Below, piece by piece: positions 1 through 5,476 of a stretch of 6,831 nt of DNA. The notes beneath the pieces are model-generated. The model was not told the origin of the DNA, ran no database searches, and worked only from the letters and a program-made list of their open reading frames with translations. Numbering within the stretch: position 1 is the first letter of the stretch; each line of letters opens with the position of its first letter. Source of the DNA: an uncultured Nitrospina sp. (GTDB taxonomy: Bacteria > Nitrospinota > Nitrospinia > Nitrospinales > VA-1); assembly GCA_950072225.1 (NCBI GenBank), contig CATMOP010000108.1, positions 1 to 6,831 on the forward strand, given 5' to 3'. The translations under genes were made by a program, and so were the position numbers.

Positions 1-1366
1 AGGGGACCTTCAGATCGGCCAAATGGATCTGCTGCTTCTTGATCCAATCTCCGTAGGGACGGCGAGTGGAAAGATCGCGCTTGAGCTCCTGGTCAGCCAC
101 GATCCGCCCTTCCTCGAAATTGACCAGAAACATCCTTCCCGGCTGCAGTCTTCCTTTGAGTTTGACGTTTTCCGGATCGACCGGAAGCACGCCCACCTCT
201 GAAGCCATGATGACCCGATCGTCATAGGTGACGTAGTAACGGCTGGGGCGAAGACCGTTTCTGTCCAAAACGGCCCCGATGTAGCGTCCATCCGTAAAAG
301 CGATGGAAGCCGGACCATCCCAGGGTTCCATCATAGAAGCGTGGAATTCATAAAATCCGCGCTTGTCATCGTTCATCGTCTCGTGTCCACTCCACGGCTC
401 AGGAATCATCATCATCATGGCATGGGCTAAAGACCGGCCGGTCAGGAACAACATCTCCAATGCCTGGTCAAAATCAGCCGAATCACTGCCACCCGGAGCA
501 ATGACAGGAAGGATCATATTGATGTCTTTAAATAAAGGTGAATCAAACATCGACTCACGGGCACGCATCCAGTTCTGGTTTCCCCGAACCGTATTGATTT
601 CGCCATTGTGTGCGATGTAACGGAAAGGTTGAGCTCGACCCCAGGATGGAAATGTATTGGTACTGTACCGGGAATGGGCTAACGCCAAAGCCGAAACCAT
701 ATCCGGGTCTTTAAGATCCAGATAATAGGTCTCCAGTTGCGGAGCCATCAACTGCCCCTTGTAAATCAGGGTCTTGCTGGAAAGACTGCAGGCGTAAAAG
801 TTTTCGTTATTATCATTGAGCCCGGCCCGACGCACTCCCCATGCGGTGCGTTTACGAACACAATAAAGCCTTCTTTCAAAAGCTAACTGGTCTTTGATAT
901 CCGCTCCCGCACCGACAAAAATCTGTTTGATAACCGGCTCAACAGAACGCGCCGTCACCCCGATCGTTGTATTATCTACCGGAACATCCCGCCAACCCAG
1001 AAGGTCCAAACCCTCGGTTACAACCGCACGCTCCATGATTTTTTGACCCTGTTCCGTATCCTTACCTAAAGGAAGAAAAATATTTCCCACAGCATATCGC
1101 CCGACCTCAGGCAACTTTATCCCAGCTTTTTCACTCTGTTCTTGGAAAAACTGGTGCGGAATTTGGATGAGAATTCCAGCACCATCGCCTGTTGCTGAGT
1201 CGGAACCACAGGCTCCGCGATGCTCCAGTTTTTTGAGGATTTCCAATCCCTGGGAAATAATCTTATGGGACTTTTCACCCTTCATATTCATGACAAACCC
1301 CACCCCACAGCTATCTTTTTCGAAGGCGGGATCATAAAGTCCCTGTTTTTTTGGAAAAGCGTACAT
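1..1366 (-). CDS. gltB: Glutamate synthase large subunit, N-terminal part (runs off left edge)
   Basis: This is the glutaminase end of glutamate synthase, which hydrolyses glutamine and channels ammonia to a second active site that aminates 2-oxoglutarate. I translated the minus strand; 455 codons are in the window, out of roughly 1500 in the family. It begins MYAFPKKQGLYDPAFEKDS followed by CGVGF. Cys20 is therefore the expected N-terminal nucleophile, exposed once a 19-residue propeptide is removed, as in class II amidotransferases. Other family signatures are GACGSDSATGDGAG, HSRYSTNT (231-238), HNGEIN (253-258) and PGGSDSADFDQALE. The start is fixed by an in-frame TGA at 1381-1379, five codons upstream, and by a TAAGGA ribosome binding site at 1376-1371. 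No frameshift is visible. Whether the partner gltD lies nearby cannot be seen. Function is secure; whether the enzyme is NADPH- or ferredoxin-dependent is not decidable from this part. Confidence 0.96.
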   Translation of the reverse strand, partial: MYAFPKKQGLYDPAFEKDSCGVGFVMNMKGEKSHKIISQGLEILKKLEHRGACGSDSATGDGAGILIQIPHQFFQEQSEKAGIKLPEVGRYAVGNIFLPLGKDTEQGQKIMERAVVTEGLDLLGWRDVPVDNTTIGVTARSVEPVIKQIFVGAGADIKDQLAFERRLYCVRKRTAWGVRRAGLNDNNENFYACSLSSKTLIYKGQLMAPQLETYYLDLKDPDMVSALALAHSRYSTNTFPSWGRAQPFRYIAHNGEINTVRGNQNWMRARESMFDSPLFKDINMILPVIAPGGSDSADFDQALEMLFLTGRSLAHAMMMMIPEPWSGHETMNDDKRGFYEFHASMMEPWDGPASIAFTDGRYIGAVLDRNGLRPSRYYVTYDDRVIMASEVGVLPVDPENVKLKGRLQPGRMFLVNFEEGRIVADQELKRDLSTRRPYGDWIKKQQIHLADLKVP

Positions 1367-1528
1367 ATATTCCTTAACTCATTGAATTTGAAATACCTTT
1401 TAACACCTAGAAACCCCGAAAATTCAAAGATTTTCGATGCAGAAACTTCCTAAAGAGCAAAAGTCGTGCCTGTGGGAAACCCTTGATATTAATGGGTTTT
1501 ACAGAAGAACTGATAAATAAATATAAAT

Positions 1529-1557
1529 ATTATACACAATAAAGTGTATTTTTTTAA
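1529..1557 (-). promoter_or_regulatory. Candidate sigma70 promoter for gltB
   Basis: On the minus strand a perfect -10 TATAAT (1534-1529) lies 17 bases from a -35-like TTAAAA (1557-1552, four of six consensus bases). Transcription would start near 1522, giving a gltB leader of about 155 bases. A weaker overlapping alternative is TTTACA (1570-1565), 16 bases, TACACT (1548-1543). The call rests on motif match and orientation only. Confidence 0.45.
1532..1549. promoter_or_regulatory. Dyad ATACAC-N6-GTGTAT, operator candidate
   Basis: Two perfect six-base arms (1532-1537 and 1544-1549) flank AATAAA. The dyad covers part of the -10 and the spacer of the candidate gltB promoter, where a bound repressor would block polymerase. 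A seven-base T run (1549-1555) follows on the plus strand, so a weak AT-stem terminator is an alternative reading. No regulator family is identified. Confidence 0.3.
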
Positions 1558-1595
1558 TAACTAGTGTAAATTATTGCGTCTAAGGCAAATAGGTG

Positions 1596-1623
1596 TTGAG
1601 AAGGTTTTTAACGCTATTATAAT
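1596..1623 (+). promoter_or_regulatory. Candidate sigma70 promoter, plus strand
   Basis: TTGAGA (1596-1601, five of six consensus bases) is followed after 16 bases by a perfect TATAAT (1618-1623). This is the best promoter match in the window. Transcription would start near 1630, about 350 bases before the CBS-domain gene, so it would drive either a long leader or a separate small RNA. Confidence 0.5.
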
Positions 1624-1791
1624 TGAAATGCCGGGTAAAGTGACGGATTTCCCACACATCTGCCATAAAAAGATTTTTCCGCCACTCGGCGTGTGGCGGT
1701 TATATTCTTCCCTGGCCTTCCTGCCCCGAATGGGGTATCACGCTGGCGCTGGCCTTTAATTAGCTGTATTTATTTCTCAGATTAACGCTAT
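1608..1791. repeat. 10-base direct repeat TTAACGCTAT flanking a 164-base segment
   Basis: TTAACGCTAT occurs perfectly at 1608-1617 and 1782-1791, and each copy leads into or overlaps a TATAAT (1618-1623 and 1789-1794). The enclosed segment contains the GC-rich hairpin block. This could be a target-site duplication around a small inserted element or a duplicated promoter core. No terminal inverted repeats are visible inside the copies. Confidence 0.35.
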
Positions 1792-1810
1792 AATGAGGGC
1801 GTTTCTTTTT
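1630..1810 (+). ncRNA. Possible small RNA or structured leader
   Basis: Downstream of the strong plus-strand promoter are two perfect hairpins. One has arms CCGCCAC (1679-1685) and GTGGCGG (1693-1699) with a seven-base loop. The other has CCCC (1724-1727) and GGGG (1732-1735) with loop GAAT. A weak stem AACGC/GCGTT (1784-1788 and 1799-1803) runs into TTTCTTTTT and could end the transcript near 1810. I compared it by eye with 6S RNA, SRP RNA, T-box and common riboswitch signatures and recognised none. An untranslated leader of the CBS gene is equally possible. This is a hypothesis from promoter plus structure. Confidence 0.2.
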
Positions 1811-1983
1811 CGATCTGGTTCATATAAGCACTATTTTGATGCCGTATTAAAGCATTCTGCCTCAGGTTGGAATTTTTAACTCCGCAAAGTTTTGAGCCAG
1901 GAAATATCATTTCCCTCATTTTTTAAGTAGTTATTGTTTGTTGAATGTTTGTATATTTTATAACCCATTAAGCCAGGCCCACA

Positions 1984-2622
1984 ATGATCGTCGATGAAAT
2001 AATGACCCGCAAGGTCATCACAATTAAATCTGGGGACACTCTTTACAACGCTCAGGGTTTGATGGTTAAGAACTCCATCCGCCATTTACCGGTCGTCCAG
2101 AAAAAACAGCTTGAGGGCATTATCACGGAAAGCGATATCCGCGGGGCCTTTGTTCAAAACAATAACGGTTCCTCCAAGGTAATGATTCTCGATCCGAAGA
2201 AAATGAAAGTTGCGGATTTTATGACCCGCGATCCGCGAATAGTGCAACCAGACACCAACGTAGAGGACGCAGCCCTCTTGATTTACCAAAATAAGATTGG
2301 ATCGCTTCCCGTTGTCCATGGCGAAAAATTGGTGGGCATTATTTCCATTCTGGATATGCTGGGGTTGTTCATAGATTTGATGGGCATCATCCATTCGAGT
2401 TCCAGGGTGGATGTCATCATGGGGAAGGATCCCAAAAACTTTGAAGCCGTATCGAAGATCATCCATGACCATGGATTGAATATCATCAGTGTGGGCATGT
2501 CCTCCTACGCGAAAAATAAAAAGAAACAAGTCTACTTTTTTCGCCTGGACCTGTGCGAGACAGCCTCTCTAGTCAAAAAGCTGGAAAAGGCCGGATTCAA
2601 GGTGCTAAACGCTATCGACTGA
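1984..2622 (+). CDS. CBS-domain pair with ACT-like tail (AcuB-like)
   Basis: The 212-residue soluble protein has CBS domain 1 at about residues 1-56 (MIVDEIMTRKVITI, RHLPVV, GIITESDI), CBS domain 2 at about 74-133 (VADFMTRDP, GSLPVV, GIISILDM) and an ACT-like region at about 142-212. Both CBS units keep the S/T-x-x-D pattern that often contacts the ribose of adenine nucleotides (Thr48/Asp51 and Ser121/Asp124). CBS pairs typically bind AMP, ATP or SAM, and ACT domains bind amino acids, so a sensory or allosteric role is likely. It has no catalytic domain. The architecture matches proteins annotated AcuB, whose role in acetoin use does not follow from anything here, so I give no symbol. The ATG is preceded only by a weak CCAGG (1973-1977), which hints at modest translation. 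leuA follows 204 bases downstream in the same direction. Confidence 0.85.
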   Translation: MIVDEIMTRKVITIKSGDTLYNAQGLMVKNSIRHLPVVQKKQLEGIITESDIRGAFVQNNNGSSKVMILDPKKMKVADFMTRDPRIVQPDTNVEDAALLIYQNKIGSLPVVHGEKLVGIISILDMLGLFIDLMGIIHSSSRVDVIMGKDPKNFEAVSKIIHDHGLNIISVGMSSYAKNKKKQVYFFRLDLCETASLVKKLEKAGFKVLNAID

Positions 2623-2826
2623 CTGCTCGCCGCAGGGTTAACTAGCAAGAACTCTTCGAACCAAAATCAGGCCTTTGCTCGCCAACAATAGTTATTGTTC
2701 GCTAGCCCCTAGTTACTCGCCGCAGAGGCAGGCAAGAACCCATTAAGCCGAGATAAATTATTGTAAATCAGAGGAAGTCACTCTCATTAGCCCCACGATT
2801 AGTGGGTGAAAGGAGATTTTTTAGTC
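2623..2826 (+). promoter_or_regulatory. Leader region upstream of leuA
   Basis: The 204-base gap holds no protein gene, and there is no ATG before the leuA start that would begin a leucine-rich leader peptide. It contains the imperfect repeat listed separately and a six-base hairpin AACAAT-AGTT-ATTGTT (2684-2699). Longer-range complementary arms TAACTAG (2639-2645) and CTAGTTA (2709-2715) enclose that hairpin, and a stem CCCAC-GATTA-GTGGG (2792-2806) sits just before the leuA ribosome binding site. No T-box consensus or intrinsic terminator is seen. I could not place a convincing promoter. Confidence 0.35.
2626..2739 (+). repeat. Imperfect direct repeat CTCGCCGCAG ... GCAAGAAC, two copies
   Basis: CTCGCCGCAG at 2626-2635 and 2716-2725 is followed by GCAAGAAC at 2645-2652 and 2732-2739 respectively, so a composite unit of about 25 bases is repeated with a 90-base offset. 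A partial third copy, GCTCGCC (2677-2683), lies between them. Both copies lie within the leuA leader. Their function is unknown; they may be a dispersed repeat family or duplicated binding sites. Confidence 0.5.
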
Positions 2827-4389
2827 ATGCAACCCGAAAAACTCATTATCTTCGACACCACGTTGAGAGACGGAGAGCAATGCCCCGGCGCAAGCTTGAA
2901 TATCAAGGAAAAACTTGAGATCGCCCGGCAACTCGCTCTACTGAAAGTGGATGTGATCGAAGCGGGTTTTCCGGTTGCTTCTCCGGGGGACTTCGAATCG
3001 GTCAAACAGATTGCGGAGGAAATTCGGGGATCAAAAATCGCCGGACTTTCACGTGCGCTGGAAAAGGATATTGAAGCCACGGCCCGTGCTTTGGAAAAAG
3101 CCGAATCGCCGCGCATCCATATCTTTTTATCCACCTCAAAATTACATCGGGAACATATGGTTGAAAAAGCCAAGGAAGAAATCGTCGAAATGGGAGTGAA
3201 AGCCATCCAGTTCGCACGCAAATATTGCGACGATGTGGAATTCTCCCCCATGGACGCGACCCGAACGGAAAAAGATTTTCTCGCTGAGGTAACAAGGGAG
3301 GTTATTAGCGCCGGCGCCACTACGGTCAATATTCCCGACACCGTGGGGTACACTGTTCCGGAAGAATTCGCTGAACTCATCCGGTATTTAAAAGAAAATG
3401 TTCCTAATATTAACCAGGCCGTTATCAGTGTGCATTGCCATAACGACCTCGGGCTCGCGGTTTCCAATTCCCTTTCTGCGGTGCAGGCGGGGGCACGGCA
3501 AGTGGAATGCACTATCAACGGCATTGGCGAACGGGCCGGAAACGCCGCCATGGAAGAGGTTGTCATGGCTGTTAAAACCCGAAAAGATTTTTTTAGCGGT
3601 GTGTACACGGGAATCGAGACCAAACATATACAAGCATGTAGCAAGCTGGTCAGCAGTTTGACCGGCTTCTTCGTGCAACGCAACAAAGCCATTGTAGGAA
3701 AAAATGCTTTCGCGCATGAGTCAGGCATCCACCAGCATGGGTTTCTTAAACGCAAGGACACCTTTGAGATCATGGATCCCAAGGACATCGGCGGTGAGGA
3801 ATCGGAACTGGTGATGGGCAAACATTCGGGACGTAGTGCTCTCCTGCACAAGGTTAAAGAGTTAGGATACAATCTGGAACAGGATGAACTGGACAAGTTA
3901 TTCAAGGAGTTCAAGGTTCTTGCGGATGAAAAAAAGGAAATCTTTGAGGACGATCTCCATACACTCATCCAGAAACAAAAGTTTTCGGATGAACAGCTGA
4001 ACACCTATAAACTGGGTTCCTTGCAATGTGGCTTTGAAACCGGAAAAGTTCCTCAAGCCACAGTGGTTCTGGTCAGCCGTGATGGGAATGAGCATTCATC
4101 CAGCGCAAACGGCGATGGTCCGGTGGATGCGATTTATAACGCCATCGACAAGATCACAGGTCTCCGTTGCAAGCTTCTGGAATATCAGGTGATGTCCAAA
4201 ACCACGGGACAGGATGCTCAAGGAGAAGTAACCGTTCGCGTTCAGCATGAAAAAAGGGAAGTATTAGGAAAGGGCGTGGGAGTCAACACGATAGAAGCCA
4301 GCGGAATCGCCTATTTGAACGCAATCAATAAATTTCTTATCAAATCAAAATCCGGACCGGTTGAAGGCAATGAATTGCCGGGGCCGTGA
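2827..4389 (+). CDS. leuA: 2-isopropylmalate synthase
   Basis: LeuA condenses acetyl-CoA with 2-oxoisovalerate, the committed step of leucine synthesis. The 520-residue product is close to the 523 of E. coli LeuA. The N-terminal TIM barrel (about 1-275) shows IIFDTTLRDGEQ with catalytic Arg14 and metal-binding Asp15. It also has HCHNDLG with metal ligands His203 and His205, and GERAGNA with Asn239. HESGIHQHG (from His297) and GKHSGRS (331-337) follow in the linker subdomains. The C-terminal 130 or so residues form the LeuA dimerisation and leucine-feedback domain, including GVGVNTIEASGIAYLNAINKF with its usual spacing. I chose ATG 2827, which follows AGGAG (2811-2815) by 11 bases and gives the family-typical start MQPEKLIIFDTT. 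An in-frame GTG at 2806 would place that site inside the gene. A homocitrate or citramalate synthase is less likely given length and motifs. Confidence 0.95.
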   Translation: MQPEKLIIFDTTLRDGEQCPGASLNIKEKLEIARQLALLKVDVIEAGFPVASPGDFESVKQIAEEIRGSKIAGLSRALEKDIEATARALEKAESPRIHIFLSTSKLHREHMVEKAKEEIVEMGVKAIQFARKYCDDVEFSPMDATRTEKDFLAEVTREVISAGATTVNIPDTVGYTVPEEFAELIRYLKENVPNINQAVISVHCHNDLGLAVSNSLSAVQAGARQVECTINGIGERAGNAAMEEVVMAVKTRKDFFSGVYTGIETKHIQACSKLVSSLTGFFVQRNKAIVGKNAFAHESGIHQHGFLKRKDTFEIMDPKDIGGEESELVMGKHSGRSALLHKVKELGYNLEQDELDKLFKEFKVLADEKKEIFEDDLHTLIQKQKFSDEQLNTYKLGSLQCGFETGKVPQATVVLVSRDGNEHSSSANGDGPVDAIYNAIDKITGLRCKLLEYQVMSKTTGQDAQGEVTVRVQHEKREVLGKGVGVNTIEASGIAYLNAINKFLIKSKSGPVEGNELPGP

Positions 4390-4404
4390 CCGGCACCATT
4401 AGAT

Positions 4405-4443
4405 AACTCCCCTTCCGTTTAATTCGGTAGGGGAGTTTCTTTT
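4405..4443 (+). terminator. Intrinsic terminator after leuA
   Basis: A perfect eight-base stem AACTCCCC (4405-4412) / GGGGAGTT (4430-4437) encloses a second three-base pairing CCG (4415-4417) / CGG (4425-4427). The stem runs into TTTCTTTT. It begins 15 bases after the leuA stop codon and is the strongest terminator in the window. cmoA's ribosome binding site begins only 14 bases beyond it. Confidence 0.92.
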
Positions 4444-4457
4444 AAATATCCGGCACT

Positions 4458-4470
4458 GGAGGGTGCTATC
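4458..4470 (+). promoter_or_regulatory. Ribosome binding site and apparent ATC start of cmoA
   Basis: GGAGG (4458-4462) is followed after five bases by ATC (4468-4470), which aligns with Met1 of CmoA. The reading frame from the TAA at 4420-4422 to the GTG at 4534 contains no ATG, GTG or TTG; the only other near-cognate codon is CTG at 4456, which overlaps the binding site itself. The position of the binding site therefore decides the start. The codon could also reflect a one-base error for ATG. Confidence 0.65.
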
Positions 4471-5193
4471 TCCAAACGGGACACATTATTTAATCGGGCT
4501 GCAGCTAACCGGCCTTTCGAATTCAACGAATCGGTGGCAAATGTATTCGAAGACATGTTGGAACGCAGCGTTCCAATGTATCAGGAATGCCAGTCATTAG
4601 CAGTGCACTGGTGCGCTCAATTTGCCAAGGCAAATACTTCCGTCTACGATTTGGGCTGTTCCACGGGAACCCTGCTTCTTAAACTGGCCAGATCGGTAGA
4701 CAAAAATAAAGGGATTGCCCTATTGGGGATCGACAACTCTCAAGCCATGTTGGAAAAATCCAGAAAAACGTTCAGGGAATCACCGATCTCCTGCGAATTC
4801 ATTGAAGCAGATTTAAATCATGACCTTTCCATTCAAAACGCATCAGTGGTAGTGATGAACTATACCCTGCAATTTGTTTTACCGGAAAACCGGGTTCTGC
4901 TTTTAAAAAATATCTATGAAGGATTATTGCCCGGAGGGTCCCTCGTTCTCATCGAAAAGATAAAAAGCGGTATTCCGCAACTGGATCGCACCTTCATCGA
5001 ATTTCACCACCAGTTTAAACGGGACCGGGGCTATTCCAATCTGGAGATTTCCAAAAAACGCGAGGCACTGGAAAATGTGCTCATTCCCTGGACAGTGGAG
5101 GAAAACCGGGACCTCATCAAAAAAGCGGGTTTTCCAACAATTGACCTGTTTTTCAAATGGAACAACTTCGTCGGCTTTATTGCGTTAAAATAG
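4468..5193 (+). CDS. cmoA: Carboxy-S-adenosyl-L-methionine synthase
   Basis: CmoA converts SAM and prephenate to carboxy-SAM, which CmoB uses to make 5-oxyacetyluridine at tRNA position 34. The product is 241 residues against 247 in E. coli, and I recognised it by co-linear similarity recalled from the E. coli protein. The conserved N-terminus (I/M)SKRDTLFNR is followed by FEFNESVANVFEDMLERSVP with Tyr38 (E. coli Tyr39). The SAM-binding motif is VYDLGCSTG (59-67), the acidic loop GIDNSQAM, then NYTLQF, and FHHQFKRDRGYSNLEIS. Arg198 corresponds to E. coli Arg199, which contacts the carboxylate of carboxy-SAM. The conventional start, GTG 4534, would remove 22 residues including RDTLF and has no ribosome binding site, so I place the start at ATC 4468. 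CmoB is not in the window. Expression must come from terminator read-through or a promoter overlapping the terminator. Confidence 0.9.
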   Translation: MSKRDTLFNRAAANRPFEFNESVANVFEDMLERSVPMYQECQSLAVHWCAQFAKANTSVYDLGCSTGTLLLKLARSVDKNKGIALLGIDNSQAMLEKSRKTFRESPISCEFIEADLNHDLSIQNASVVVMNYTLQFVLPENRVLLLKNIYEGLLPGGSLVLIEKIKSGIPQLDRTFIEFHHQFKRDRGYSNLEISKKREALENVLIPWTVEENRDLIKKAGFPTIDLFFKWNNFVGFIALK

Positions 5194-5255
5194 AAACTAT
5201 TGTATTCTTAGGAGCTGATTTTTTAGCTTGCAAGTAGGCGATTTACAGCATAATC

Positions 5256-5268
5256 AGAGAGGTTCTCT
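5256..5268 (+). promoter_or_regulatory. Hairpin over the ribosome binding site of the zinc-ribbon gene
   Basis: AGAGA (5256-5260) and TCTCT (5264-5268) are complementary around GGT. The ribosome binding site GAGAGG (5257-5262) lies in the stem and loop, seven bases before ATG 5270. The small stem could reduce initiation unless ribosomes arriving from upstream open it. It is short and may be chance. Confidence 0.3.
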
Positions 5269-5269
5269 A

Positions 5270-5464
5270 ATGCCACATTACGATCATACATGCGAAAAAT
5301 GTAAAAAAGATTTTGTCATTGGAATGAAAATGTCTGAAGTGGATAAGAAAAAGGTCTCCTGTCCGGAATGCGGGTCGAAAAAGGTTTCGCGCAACGTGAC
5401 CAACAATACGTTTTGGAGCGAAAGTGTCAACCGCTACAATTACTCAAAAACACAAAACGATTAA
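5270..5464 (+). CDS. FmdB-type zinc-ribbon protein
   Basis: This is a 64-residue protein beginning MPHYDHTCEKC, the usual opening of the FmdB family of putative regulatory proteins. Cys8, Cys11, Cys31 and Cys34 form the two CxxC knuckles expected to bind one zinc ion. The tail (about 40-64) is polar and ends NRYNYSKTQND. FmdB was named from a formamidase locus and its biochemical role is not established, so no symbol is given. ATG 5270 is preferred because it begins at the family's conserved MP-x-Y and has GAGAGG upstream. A TTG at 5228 would add 14 unconserved residues, although AGGAG lies 13 bases before it. The gene follows cmoA by 76 bases and is 12 bases from the radical SAM gene, so the latter is its likely operon partner. 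Confidence 0.85.
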   Translation: MPHYDHTCEKCKKDFVIGMKMSEVDKKKVSCPECGSKKVSRNVTNNTFWSESVNRYNYSKTQND

Positions 5465-5476
5465 TTCATAAAAAAT

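Larger units (their letters stand above)
1367..1983. other. Divergent intergenic region between gltB and the CBS-domain gene
   Basis: These 617 bases separate two divergently transcribed genes, and I find no convincing protein-coding gene in them. Open frames are short, lack ribosome binding sites and resemble no family I know. The region is AT-rich at 1500-1620 and 1755-1983, with a GC-rich island at about 1676-1755. It contains promoter-like sequences on both strands, one dyad, two hairpins and a 10-base direct repeat, listed separately. Just before the CBS gene, 1951-1964 is AT-rich with a possible -10 TATAAC at 1959-1964, but no well-spaced -35 accompanies it. Confidence 0.7.

Noticed and set aside
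1574..1759. 61-codon plus-strand frame in the intergenic region
   Set aside because: It has no ribosome binding site, its start lies upstream of the likely transcription start, and its composition follows the hairpin block rather than a protein.
2086..2529. 147-codon minus-strand frame within the CBS-domain gene
   Set aside because: It is antisense to a well-supported gene, and no ribosome binding site or recognisable domain was found.
2684..2699. AACAAT-AGTT-ATTGTT hairpin as a terminator of the CBS-domain gene
   Set aside because: The stem is short and AT-rich, and no T tract follows it.
2806..2826. GTG 2806 as leuA start
   Set aside because: The AGGAG site would lie inside the coding region, and GTG sits in the stem of a small hairpin. 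ATG 2827 gives the family-typical N-terminus.
2799..4004. 401-codon open frame on the minus strand across leuA
   Set aside because: It is fully antisense to a clear leuA, its translation is Ser/Cys/Arg-rich low-information sequence, and it resembles no family.
4534..4536. GTG as cmoA start
   Set aside because: It would delete the conserved RDTLF segment and has no upstream ribosome binding site.
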